The translations under genes and the position numbers were made by a program. Below the pieces are notes generated by a model that searched no databases, was not told the DNA's origin, and was given only the letters and a program-made list of their open reading frames with translations. From Pseudomonadota bacterium (GTDB lineage Bacteria > Pseudomonadota > Gammaproteobacteria > Burkholderiales > Burkholderiaceae_C), in assembly GCA_023396625.1 (NCBI GenBank), contig JAEWVY010000390.1, positions 1 to 8,937 on the forward strand: DNA of 8,937 nt, read 5' to 3'. Below are positions 1-7,591 of this stretch, in pieces. Numbering within the stretch: position 1 is the first letter of the stretch; each line of letters begins with the position of its first letter.

Positions 1-308
1 CAGTCGTACTTGCGGTTGCAGTAGTTGCACTGGATGTTGCAGGCCGGCGCCACCGCGACGTGCATGCGCGCGTAGTGGTGGTGGGCCTCTTCGGAATAGC
101 ATGGATGGTTCTTGACCTTCTCCCAGATCTCGGCCGGCATGTCGTCGGGGCCGCCCGACGAACCACAACTGGCCTTGCCCTCGCCACCGGAGGTGCCGCA
201 GCCGCCTCCCGCTTCGGGCACATCGAGCTTGGAACCCAGCGGCTTGATCGAGCCGATGGACAGGTACGTCTTGGCAGGCATGGAACCCGCAGCGGTGCTT
301 GTCGACAT
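1..308 (-). CDS. nifB: NifB, FeMo-cofactor precursor synthase, N-terminal 102 residues (partial at window edge)
   Basis: NifB is a radical-SAM enzyme that fuses two [4Fe-4S] clusters and inserts carbide and sulfur to make NifB-co, the precursor of the nitrogenase FeMo-cofactor. Reading leftward from ATG at 308, the protein opens with a Gly/Ser/Cys-rich segment (C37, C48), then HPCYSEEAHHHYARMH (68-83), then the radical-SAM cluster motif C90-x3-C94-x2-C97 within ACNIQCNYCNRKYD. The window ends one residue after this motif, so the SAM barrel and any C-terminal NifX-like domain lie outside it. The start is supported by a purine-rich Shine-Dalgarno (GGAAGGG on the minus strand, about 5 nt upstream) and by a sigma-54 promoter 46-61 nt further up. 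Downstream of nifA on the same strand but separated from it by about 850 bp, so it is a separate transcription unit. Identity is near certain from the motif and nif context. Confidence 0.96.
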   Translation of the reverse strand, partial: MSTSTAAGSMPAKTYLSIGSIKPLGSKLDVPEAGGGCGTSGGEGKASCGSSGGPDDMPAEIWEKVKNHPCYSEEAHHHYARMHVAVAPACNIQCNYCNRKYD

Positions 309-353
309 GAAGACCCTTCCTGCAGCCGACATGGGGCCGCTCGGAAAGGCTTC

Positions 354-369
354 AGCGAAATCCGTGCCA
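354..369 (-). promoter_or_regulatory. Sigma-54 (-24/-12) promoter of nifB
   Basis: Read on the minus strand the sequence is TGGCACGGATTTCGCT. It has a perfect -24 box (TGGCACG), the obligatory GG-N10-GC spacing, and a -12 box TCGCT with one mismatch to TTGCT. The predicted transcription start is near 343, giving a 5' leader of about 35 nt that carries the nifB Shine-Dalgarno. A NifA site lies upstream at 414-429. Start position inferred, not measured. Confidence 0.85.
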
Positions 370-413
370 CGGAAAAAACCGTTTCAGATCAACGATCTGG
401 ATGTTTTGTCGTG

Positions 414-429
414 TGTAGGAAAGGGGACA
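414..429 (-). promoter_or_regulatory. NifA upstream activator sequence (UAS) for nifB
   Basis: TGT-AGGAAAGGGG-ACA is an exact match to the NifA consensus TGT-N10-ACA. Its centre lies about 78 bp upstream of the predicted nifB transcription start, which suits enhancer-type activation through DNA looping. The motif is short, so the support comes mainly from its position behind a clear sigma-54 promoter. I see no convincing IHF site between the two. Confidence 0.7.
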
Positions 430-1158
430 GGGGGGGTATCGGGGCAGCGGGTTACGTCGGGGTTACGACAAGGTGGGAACGTCACAACCTCCACATTTAG
501 AGCACCGTCAGGAAGTCGAGCCAAGCCCACTGCGCACAAGCAGATCAAGCACCTTCCCGCCTGGGACAAGACTGATTGAGGCATGTCGATGCGCGAGGGG
601 CAACAGGCACAAGCGCATTGTCGTACAGGTCCATTTCGAAGTGGCGAACTAGGTCGCATGCTCGTGCGATGAGCACCCATAGCGAGCGAAGATCCACCTT
701 CGTCAAAGCAAACGCCCTACCGCCACCACCATACGATTAGTCTGGGAACGGGTACCGGTGGACAAGCCAATTTCTGCGCTTTCCCATGAGTGCTCTGCCT
801 TGAACGCTGTTCCAGCCGTTGAAAAAAGCACCGCGTATTTGCCATATCGTTCATGGGTACAGCTCCGGCCTGCTTGGTCCGTCGCCCAGCACCTCGCCTT
901 TGCGCTGCGCACTCACCTGGACCAGGATGTTCTGGCGCACGCCGTCGGGCAACGCGATTGTCAGCGGGCGCATTCCTGCGCGCGTCGGGTACGGCCCAGG
1001 GCCTTGCGCAAGCACTTGAGGCGATCACCCAACTATCGGGCAATGACCAGTTGCCGCACAATCGAAACACCGCAGATCCTGCGGCGACTAAGCGCCTTTA
1101 TTCACCGCATGCGCTGCGGCGAATGGGTGGGCTCATCACCACCGCAACGGTCTCGGTG
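430..1158. other. Long nifA-nifB intergenic stretch with no recognised gene
   Basis: About 730 bp lie between the nifB UAS and the nifA stop codon. Short open frames exist on both strands, but none has a good ribosome-binding site plus a recognisable product, and none spans the gap. On the minus strand, segments read like protein but in shifting frames: 851-973 (40 codons opening MRPLTIALPDG and continuing VRQNILVQVSAQ), then 703-850 in another frame (includes YGKYAVLFSTAGTAFKAEH), then roughly 560-712 in a third (includes VDLRSLWVLIARACDLVRHF). This could be a decayed gene or chance in GC-rich DNA; I cannot name a family. No tRNA, CRISPR or insertion-sequence ends were seen. Confidence 0.4.
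1100..1124 (-). terminator. Hairpin downstream of nifA, possible weak terminator
   Basis: A 10-bp stem (ATTCGCCGCA / TGCGGTGAAT on the minus strand, one G-U pair) with a 5-nt loop begins 34 nt after the nifA stop codon. It is not followed by a U-run (the next bases are AAAGGCGC), so it is not a classical intrinsic terminator. It may stabilise the nifA mRNA 3' end or assist termination. Position and symmetry are visible; the function is inferred. Confidence 0.35.
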
Positions 1159-2904
<1,746 letters not shown>

Positions 2905-2991
2905 GATGGGACTCCCATCCTTTTGTGGCCGTCAATGGGTGCACCAGCAACGGGATTCCGCCGCGAGGCGACGACCTTGCGCCTGCTTCAC

Positions 2992-3007
2992 TGCAAAAAA
3001 CATGCCG
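2992..3007 (-). promoter_or_regulatory. Probable sigma-54 promoter of nifA
   Basis: On the minus strand the sequence is CGGCATGTTTTTTGCA. The GG-N10-GC spacing is exact, the -12 box is a perfect TTGCA behind a T-tract, and the -24 box CGGCATG differs from TGGCACG at two positions. The predicted start is near 2981, leaving a leader of about 77 nt before the GTG start of nifA. If real, nifA is activated by NtrC, by NifA itself, or both. It is weaker than the other three sigma-54 sites in this window. Confidence 0.6.
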
Positions 3008-3027
3008 ATGGCCGGCTTCGCAGGCTT

Positions 3028-3043
3028 TGCAACAAACCCGACA
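3028..3043. promoter_or_regulatory. Candidate degenerate NifA UAS between the divergent nifA and iscS promoters
   Basis: TGC-AACAAACCCG-ACA differs from TGT-N10-ACA at one position. I found no exact UAS between 2905 and 3107, so this is the best candidate for serving the iscS promoter (centre about 98 bp upstream of its predicted start) and possibly nifA (about 55 bp upstream). One-mismatch hits are common by chance, so this is tentative. Confidence 0.3.
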
Positions 3044-3047
3044 CGTC

Positions 3048-3075
3048 TCGTCGCGACGAACGGCGGTCATCCGCC
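3048..3075. repeat. Perfect 12-bp palindrome plus adjacent small hairpin in the divergent promoter region
   Basis: TCGTCGCGACGA (3048-3059) is a perfect palindrome. It is followed after 2 bp by GGCGG-TCAT-CCGCC (3062-3075), a perfect 5-bp stem with a 4-nt loop. Both lie between the nifA and iscS promoters, upstream of both. The first resembles an operator for a dimeric regulator, but I do not recognise it as a known site. GC-rich palindromes can be fortuitous. Confidence 0.4.
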
Positions 3076-3107
3076 ACAAAGGCCACAAAGAACCCCAAAA
3101 AAGCGCA

Positions 3108-3123
3108 TGGCACAGACGTTGCA
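3108..3123 (+). promoter_or_regulatory. Sigma-54 (-24/-12) promoter of the iscS-iscU-erpA-iscA-hscA-fdx operon
   Basis: TGGCACAGACGTTGCA matches the consensus TGGCAC-R-N4-TTGCA at every defined base, with exact GG-N10-GC spacing. The predicted start is near 3134, leaving a leader of about 25 nt that carries the AGGAG of iscS. This is the best sigma-54 site in the window and places an ISC-type operon under nitrogen-fixation control. No exact NifA UAS was found within 200 bp upstream. Confidence 0.9.
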
Positions 3124-3158
3124 GGAGGGCCGCCAACCCCATTTGCCAGGAGCCTGAC

Positions 3159-4403
3159 ATGCCGGACGACGCCTGCCCCCAAGCACCTGCCCGCAGCGCC
3201 TTGCCCATCTACCTCGACTATGCGGCCACCACACCGGTAGACCGCCGCGTGGCCAGCAAGATGTGGCCGTACCTCACGGAGCAATACGGCAACCCGGCCA
3301 GCCGCTCGCACGCCTACGGCTGGGTGGCCGAAGAAGCGGTGGAGCTGGCGCGTGAGCAGGTCTGCTCGCTGATCAACGCCGACCCTCGCGAAATCGTCTG
3401 GACCAGCGGCGCAACCGAGTCGAACAACCTGGCCATCAAGGGCGCGGCCCACTTCCACAAAACCAAGGGCAAGCACCTGGTCACGGTCGCGACCGAGCAC
3501 AAGGCCGTGCTCGACAGCATACGTGAGCTCGAACGCGAGGGCTTCGAAGTGACGGTGCTGCCGGTGCTGCGCAGCGGCCTGCTCGATCTGGACCAGTTCA
3601 GGGCATCACTGCGCCCTGATACGGTGCTGGCCTCGGTCATGTTCGTGAACAACGAAACCGGGGTGATCCAGGACATCGCGGTCATCGGCGCGATTTGCCG
3701 CGAGAAGGGCGTGCTGCTGCACGTGGACGCGGCGCAGGCGGCTGGCAAGGTGGCAATCGATCTGGACACGCTGCCGGTCGATCTGATGTCGCTGTCGGCG
3801 CACAAGATCTATGGGCCCAAGGGCATCGGTGCGCTGTATGTACGGCGCAAACCTCGCGTGCGCATCGAGGGGCAGATGCACGGTGGCGGTCATGAGCGCG
3901 GCATGCGTTCGGGCACGCTGGCCACGCACCAGATCGTGGGCATGGGCGAGGCCTTCTGGCTGGCGCGTGAGCAGATGGCCAACGACAACGCACGCATCAC
4001 CGCGCTGCGCGAACGACTGTGGACCGGCATCTCTACGTTGGAATGCGTCGAACTGAATGGCGATCCGGTGCACCGCGCCTGCGGCTATCTCAACGTCAGC
4101 TTCAACTACGTCGAGGGCGAATCGCTGCTGATGGGCATCAAGGGTGTGGCGGTGTCGTCGGGCTCGGCCTGCACCTCGGCCAGTCTGGAGCCCAGCTACG
4201 TGTTGCGCGCCATGGGCCGCAGCGATGAGCTGGCCCACAGCTCGGTGCGCTTCTCCATCGGCCGCTTCACGACGGCCGAAGAGATCGACTCGACCATCGC
4301 GCAAGTCACCGAGGTGGTGACACGGCTGCGCGGCATGAGCCCGCTGTGGGACATGGTGCAAGCCGGCATCGACCTGTCCACGATTCAGTGGGCAGAACAC
4401 TGA
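3159..4403 (+). CDS. iscS: Cysteine desulfurase of the IscS type in a nif context (nifS position)
   Basis: This PLP-dependent enzyme converts L-cysteine to alanine and passes the sulfur as an enzyme persulfide to the scaffold protein. The 414-residue protein aligns throughout with E. coli IscS (404 aa), with about ten extra N-terminal residues. Visible landmarks are LPIYLDYAATTPVD (15-28), GNPASRSH, TSGATESNNLAIKG, TEHKAVLD, the PLP lysine K216 in SAHKIYGPKG, MHGGGHERGMRSGT, and the catalytic cysteine C338 in SSGSACTSASLEPSY. The C-terminus (SPLWDMVQAGIDLSTIQWAEH region) keeps the IscS pattern used for docking IscU. The start was set at ATG 3159 because AGGAG lies 6 nt upstream and because the open frame further upstream runs through the promoter. 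By position it is the nifS of this cluster, but by sequence it is an IscS, so both names may appear in databases. It is the first gene of the operon, and 133 bp separate it from iscU. Confidence 0.96.
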   Translation: MPDDACPQAPARSALPIYLDYAATTPVDRRVASKMWPYLTEQYGNPASRSHAYGWVAEEAVELAREQVCSLINADPREIVWTSGATESNNLAIKGAAHFHKTKGKHLVTVATEHKAVLDSIRELEREGFEVTVLPVLRSGLLDLDQFRASLRPDTVLASVMFVNNETGVIQDIAVIGAICREKGVLLHVDAAQAAGKVAIDLDTLPVDLMSLSAHKIYGPKGIGALYVRRKPRVRIEGQMHGGGHERGMRSGTLATHQIVGMGEAFWLAREQMANDNARITALRERLWTGISTLECVELNGDPVHRACGYLNVSFNYVEGESLLMGIKGVAVSSGSACTSASLEPSYVLRAMGRSDELAHSSVRFSIGRFTTAEEIDSTIAQVTEVVTRLRGMSPLWDMVQAGIDLSTIQWAEH

Positions 4404-4417
4404 TGAACACCCTCTGC

Positions 4418-4480
4418 GCCGCTTCGCGTCTTCCCCCTCAAGGGGGACCGCGCCTACGGCCCGGCAAAGCCGGTTCCGTG
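4418..4480 (+). repeat. REP-like intergenic hairpin element, copy A
   Basis: Two adjacent hairpins occupy the iscS-iscU gap. The first is CCCCC-TCAA-GGGGG (4433-4446). The second is CCGGC-AAA-GCCGG (4461-4473), extended by flanking ACGG (4457-4460) and CCGT (4476-4479). A related element in the same orientation and order lies at 7937-7995 behind fdx. I recall similar C-run/CCGGC elements from intergenic regions of Comamonadaceae-type genomes. In an mRNA it could attenuate read-through or protect the upstream iscS segment from 3' exonucleases; that role is inferred. Confidence 0.7.
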
Positions 4481-4536
4481 GCACGCGCTGGAACAAGCCT
4501 TTCTCTCAAACATTTCTTCGCCTTCTGGAGTTAGTC

Positions 4537-4974
4537 ATGGCCTACAGCGACAAGGTGGTTGACCACTACGAGAACCCCCGCAACGTCGGCGCGCTCGACG
4601 CCAGTGACGACAACGTCGGCACCGGCATGGTGGGCGCGCCCGCCTGCGGTGACGTGATGACGCTGCAGATCCGCGTGAACGCGCTGGGCGTGATCGAGGA
4701 CGCGAAGTTCAAGACCTACGGCTGCGGCTCGGCCATCGCGTCAAGCTCGCTGGTCACCGAGTGGGTGCGTGGCCGCACGCTGGACGAGGCGCTGGCCATC
4801 AAGAACTCCGCCATTGCCGAGGAACTGGCGCTGCCGCCCGTGAAGATCCACTGCTCCATCCTGGCCGAGGATGCCATCAAAGCGGCCGTGGCCGACTACC
4901 GCTCGCGACACGGCTCGACCGCTACCGAATCCACGGTGGTGGAAAAGGACGCCTGCGAACCCCGCGGTCATTGA
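4537..4974 (+). CDS. iscU: IscU-type Fe-S cluster scaffold protein (nifU position, single-domain)
   Basis: This is the scaffold on which [2Fe-2S] and [4Fe-4S] clusters are built from IscS sulfur before transfer. The 145-residue protein follows E. coli IscU (128 aa) almost residue for residue over 1-125. It retains C37 and D39 (APACGD), C63 (YGCGS) and C106 (KIHCSI), the cluster ligands. It also keeps LPPVK at 99-103, the peptide recognised by the HscA chaperone encoded three genes downstream. It lacks the central ferredoxin and C-terminal Nfu domains of classical NifU. A C-terminal tail of about 17 extra residues ends in an additional cysteine (C140), for which I know no function. CTGGAG lies 6 nt upstream of the ATG. 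It is co-oriented with iscS behind a 133-bp gap holding a hairpin repeat. Confidence 0.97.
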   Translation: MAYSDKVVDHYENPRNVGALDASDDNVGTGMVGAPACGDVMTLQIRVNALGVIEDAKFKTYGCGSAIASSSLVTEWVRGRTLDEALAIKNSAIAEELALPPVKIHCSILAEDAIKAAVADYRSRHGSTATESTVVEKDACEPRGH

Positions 4975-5002
4975 CGCCGCTCACCCTCTGAGGAGAAATG
5001 CC

Positions 5003-5377
5003 ATGTCCGCTGTGTCCGAAGTTGTCGCCACCCCGTCGCCCCCCGTCCCCGCCCTGCTCGAGTTCACGCAGCAGGCCGCCGCCAAGGTGGCCGAGCTGAT
5101 CGAGGAAGAAGGCAACCCCGAACTGAAGCTGCGCCTGTACGTCACGGGCGGCGGCTGCTCGGGCTTTTCCTACGGCTTCGTGTTCGACGACCAGGTGGCC
5201 GAGGACGACACCATCGTCTCGACCGAAGGGGTCTCGCTGGTCGTGGATGCGATGAGCTACCAGTACCTGGTAGGTGCGAGGGTGGATTTCGAGGACGGCC
5301 TGGAAGGCTCGAGGTTCGTGATCCACAACCCCAACGCGCAGACCACCTGCGGCTGCGGTTCTTCCTTCTCGGTCTGA
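5003..5377 (+). CDS. erpA: ErpA-like A-type Fe-S carrier protein
   Basis: A-type carriers receive clusters from scaffolds and deliver them to apo-proteins. The 124-residue product matches ErpA more closely than IscA: LEFTQQAAAKV, NPELKLRLYVTGGGCSGF, YGFVFDDQV, QYLVGARVDF, EGLEGSRF-like DGLEGSRFVI, NPNAQTTCGCGSSFSV. The three ligand cysteines are C52, C116 and C118. The N-terminus (MSAVSEVVATPSPPVPA) is about ten residues longer than in E. coli ErpA. The open frame extends upstream into iscU, but ATG 5003 is chosen because AGGAG (4991-4995) lies 7 nt before it and homology starts just after it. It sits 28 nt after iscU and 11 nt before iscA in the same operon. In E. coli erpA is a stand-alone gene, so its placement here beside iscA is unusual. 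Confidence 0.9.
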   Translation: MSAVSEVVATPSPPVPALLEFTQQAAAKVAELIEEEGNPELKLRLYVTGGGCSGFSYGFVFDDQVAEDDTIVSTEGVSLVVDAMSYQYLVGARVDFEDGLEGSRFVIHNPNAQTTCGCGSSFSV

Positions 5378-5388
5378 AGGAGGTTGCC

Positions 5389-5712
5389 ATGAGCGTGTCA
5401 CTCACCCCCGCCGCCGCACGGCACGTGGAGCGGTCGCTGGTCAAGCGCGGCTCGGGCCTGGGCCTGCGGCTGGCGGTCAAGACCAGCGGCTGTTCGGGCT
5501 ACGCCTACGCGCTGGAGTTCGTGGACGAAATGAACCCAGACGACCAGTGTTTCGAGAACTTCGGCGTCAAGGTCATCGTGGACCCGCGCAGCCTGGCCAT
5601 GCTGAACGGCACGCAGCTGGACTTTGTGCGCGAAGGCCTGAACGAAGGCTTCAAGTTCAACAACCCGAACGCCAAAAATAACTGCGGCTGCGGCGAAAGC
5701 TTCGCCGTCTGA
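5389..5712 (+). CDS. iscA: IscA, A-type Fe-S carrier protein
   Basis: At 107 residues it has exactly the length of E. coli IscA. It shares TSGCSGYAYALEFVDE, the GVKVIVD stretch, LNGTQLDFVREGLNEGFKFNNPN and the terminal CGCGESF motif. Ligand cysteines are C35, C99 and C101. It is thought to bind iron or a cluster and to pass [4Fe-4S] clusters to targets, here presumably including nitrogenase maturation proteins. A strong Shine-Dalgarno, AAGGAGG (5377-5383), overlaps the erpA stop codon and sits 5 nt before the ATG. Only 7 nt separate its stop from hscA; the hscB gene that lies between iscA and hscA in E. coli is missing. Confidence 0.95.
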   Translation: MSVSLTPAAARHVERSLVKRGSGLGLRLAVKTSGCSGYAYALEFVDEMNPDDQCFENFGVKVIVDPRSLAMLNGTQLDFVREGLNEGFKFNNPNAKNNCGCGESFAV

Positions 5713-5719
5713 ACACACC

Positions 5720-7591
5720 ATGGCCCTGCTCCAGATATCCGAACCCGGCCGCTCCGCCGCCCCGCATCAGCACCGGCTGGCGGCGGGCATCGATCTGGGC
5801 ACGACCAATTCGCTGATCGCCACAGTGCAGAGCGCGCAGCCCCGGGCCCTGCCCGACGCGGCCGGTGCGCTGCTGCTGCCCTCGGTGGTGCGCTACTTCG
5901 CCAAAGGCGAACCGGTGGTCGGCCATGCGGCACAAGCCCAGCAGGCCGAAGATCCGCAGAACACGATCGTCTCGGTCAAGCGTTTCATGGGCCGCACGCT
6001 AGGCGATCTCCGCGAAGCCAAGGGCCTGCCCTACCGGTTTGTGGACGGCGCGGGCATGGTGGGCATCGAAACTGCGGCGGGCGAACGCTCGCCGGTGCAG
6101 GTGTCGGCCGACATCCTGAGCGCCCTGCGGGTGCGCGCCGAGGACGCCATGGGTGGGTCGTTGGCGGGGGTGGTGATCACCGTGCCGGCCTACTTCGACG
6201 ACGCGCAACGCCAGGCCACCAAGGACGCAGCCAAGCTGGCGGGCCTGACGGTGCTGCGCCTGCTCAATGAACCGACCGCCGCAGCGATTGCTTACGGTCT
6301 GGACAAGGCGGCCGAGGGCACCTTCGTGGTGTACGACCTGGGCGGCGGCACGTTTGACGTGTCGGCGCTCAGGCTCTCGCGCGGCGTGTTCGAGGTGCTG
6401 GCCACCGGTGGCGACTCAGCCCTGGGCGGCGACGACTTCGACCGTGTGATCGCCCAGTGGTTTTGTGAGCAGCACGGCATCGCCGGTGTGGAGGCCATGG
6501 CACCCGGCGCGCAGCGCGCCCTGCTGACGGCGGCACGGGCAGCCAAGGAGGCGCTCTCGGACCACGATTCAACCCCGTTACGGCTGGCGCTGGAGGACGG
6601 CCGCACGCTACAGGCCATCCTCAGCCGCGAGCAGTTCGCCCACAGCTCGAAAGCGCTGGTGGAGCGGACCCTGCGCGCCACCAAACGCGCCCTGCGCGAC
6701 GCACGCCTGTCCACCGCCGAGATCGACGGCGTGGTGCTGGTGGGCGGATCAACCCGCATGCCGGTGGCGCGCGACGCGGTGCGTGCATACTTCGGCGTCG
6801 AGCCGCTGGCCGACATCGACCCCGACCAAGTGGTCGCCCTGGGCGCGGCCATGCAGGCCGACGTGCTGGCCGGCAACGCGGGCGGCGACGGCTGGCTGCT
6901 GCTGGACGTGTGTCCGCTGTCGCTGGGGATCGAGACCATGGGCGGCCTGGTCGAGAAGATCATCCCACGCAACTCCACGCTGCCGACGGCGCGCGCTCAG
7001 GACTTCACCACCTTCAAGGACGGGCAGACCGCGATGAGCCTGCACGTGGTGCAGGGCGAGCGCGAGTCGGTAAACGACTGTCGTTCGCTCGCACGCTTTG
7101 TGCTGCGTGGCATTCCGCCGGCGGTGGCGGGGGCTGCGCGTATCCGCGTGAGCTTCCAGATCGACGCCGACGGCCTGCTGTCAGTGACGGCGCGCGAACA
7201 GACTACCGGCGTTGAGGCCCATGTGGAGGTCAAACCCACCTACGGCCTGGCCGACGAACAGATCACCTCGATGCTGCAGGACGCGGTGGGATCGACCGCG
7301 CAGGACATGCAGCTGCGTTCGCTGCGCGAGGCGCAGATCGACGCGCGCCGCCTGCTGGACGCGACCGGCGCCGCGCTTGTGCAGGACGGCCATTTGTTGA
7401 ACGCCGAAGAGACGGCCGCAATACGCGACGTAATGTTCCGGCTGGCCGAGGTGCTGGAAACCGAAGAGGACGTACAGGGCCTGCGCGTCGCGAGCGCGGA
7501 GCTGTCGTCGGCCACCGGCGAGTTCGCGGCGAGACGCATGAACGCCTCGATCCACCAGGCGTTGGCCGGCCGCACGGTGGAGAGCCTCTGA
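5720..7591 (+). CDS. hscA: HscA, specialised Hsp70 chaperone for Fe-S cluster transfer
   Basis: HscA binds the LPPVK peptide of cluster-loaded IscU and uses ATP hydrolysis to promote cluster release. The 623-residue protein matches E. coli HscA (616 aa) from its first residues (MALLQISEPG, then GIDLGTTNS at 23-31). It carries the ATPase signatures VVYDLGGGTFDVS (203-215) and VVLVGGSTRMPVARD (338-352). The interdomain linker LLLDVCPLSLG (393-403) leads to a beta substrate-binding domain to about 515 and a helical lid to the end (FAARRMNASIHQAL near 602-615). It is clearly HscA rather than DnaK. No Shine-Dalgarno is visible in the 7-nt gap after iscA, so translational coupling to iscA is likely. 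The fdx start overlaps its stop by one base (TGATG). Its usual J-domain partner HscB is not encoded here. Confidence 0.97.
   Translation: MALLQISEPGRSAAPHQHRLAAGIDLGTTNSLIATVQSAQPRALPDAAGALLLPSVVRYFAKGEPVVGHAAQAQQAEDPQNTIVSVKRFMGRTLGDLREAKGLPYRFVDGAGMVGIETAAGERSPVQVSADILSALRVRAEDAMGGSLAGVVITVPAYFDDAQRQATKDAAKLAGLTVLRLLNEPTAAAIAYGLDKAAEGTFVVYDLGGGTFDVSALRLSRGVFEVLATGGDSALGGDDFDRVIAQWFCEQHGIAGVEAMAPGAQRALLTAARAAKEALSDHDSTPLRLALEDGRTLQAILSREQFAHSSKALVERTLRATKRALRDARLSTAEIDGVVLVGGSTRMPVARDAVRAYFGVEPLADIDPDQVVALGAAMQADVLAGNAGGDGWLLLDVCPLSLGIETMGGLVEKIIPRNSTLPTARAQDFTTFKDGQTAMSLHVVQGERESVNDCRSLARFVLRGIPPAVAGAARIRVSFQIDADGLLSVTAREQTTGVEAHVEVKPTYGLADEQITSMLQDAVGSTAQDMQLRSLREAQIDARRLLDATGAALVQDGHLLNAEETAAIRDVMFRLAEVLETEEDVQGLRVASAELSSATGEFAARRMNASIHQALAGRTVESL

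Noticed and set aside
60..579. Plus-strand open frames over the nifB start region (60-500, 112-579)
   Set aside because: They overlap the well-supported nifB N-terminus and its promoter on the opposite strand and show low-complexity, unrecognisable products.
717..1070. 117-codon minus-strand open frame in the nifA-nifB gap
   Set aside because: Composition is Arg/Ala/Pro-rich, no clear Shine-Dalgarno, no recognised domain; kept only as part of the possible gene remnant.
4479..4494. TGGCAC between iscS and iscU, resembling a sigma-54 -24 box
   Set aside because: At the required spacing the -12 position reads GGAAC with no GC, so the obligatory GG-N10-GC pattern fails. The bases also overlap the edge of the hairpin repeat.
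3606..4496. 296-codon minus-strand open frame antisense to iscS
   Set aside because: Histidine/alanine/arginine-rich mirror frame of iscS with no motif or ribosome-binding site.
4871..5002. Extended start of the erpA-like gene inside iscU
   Set aside because: The extra 44 codons overlap iscU in another frame and lack homology; ATG 5003 has AGGAG at the right distance.
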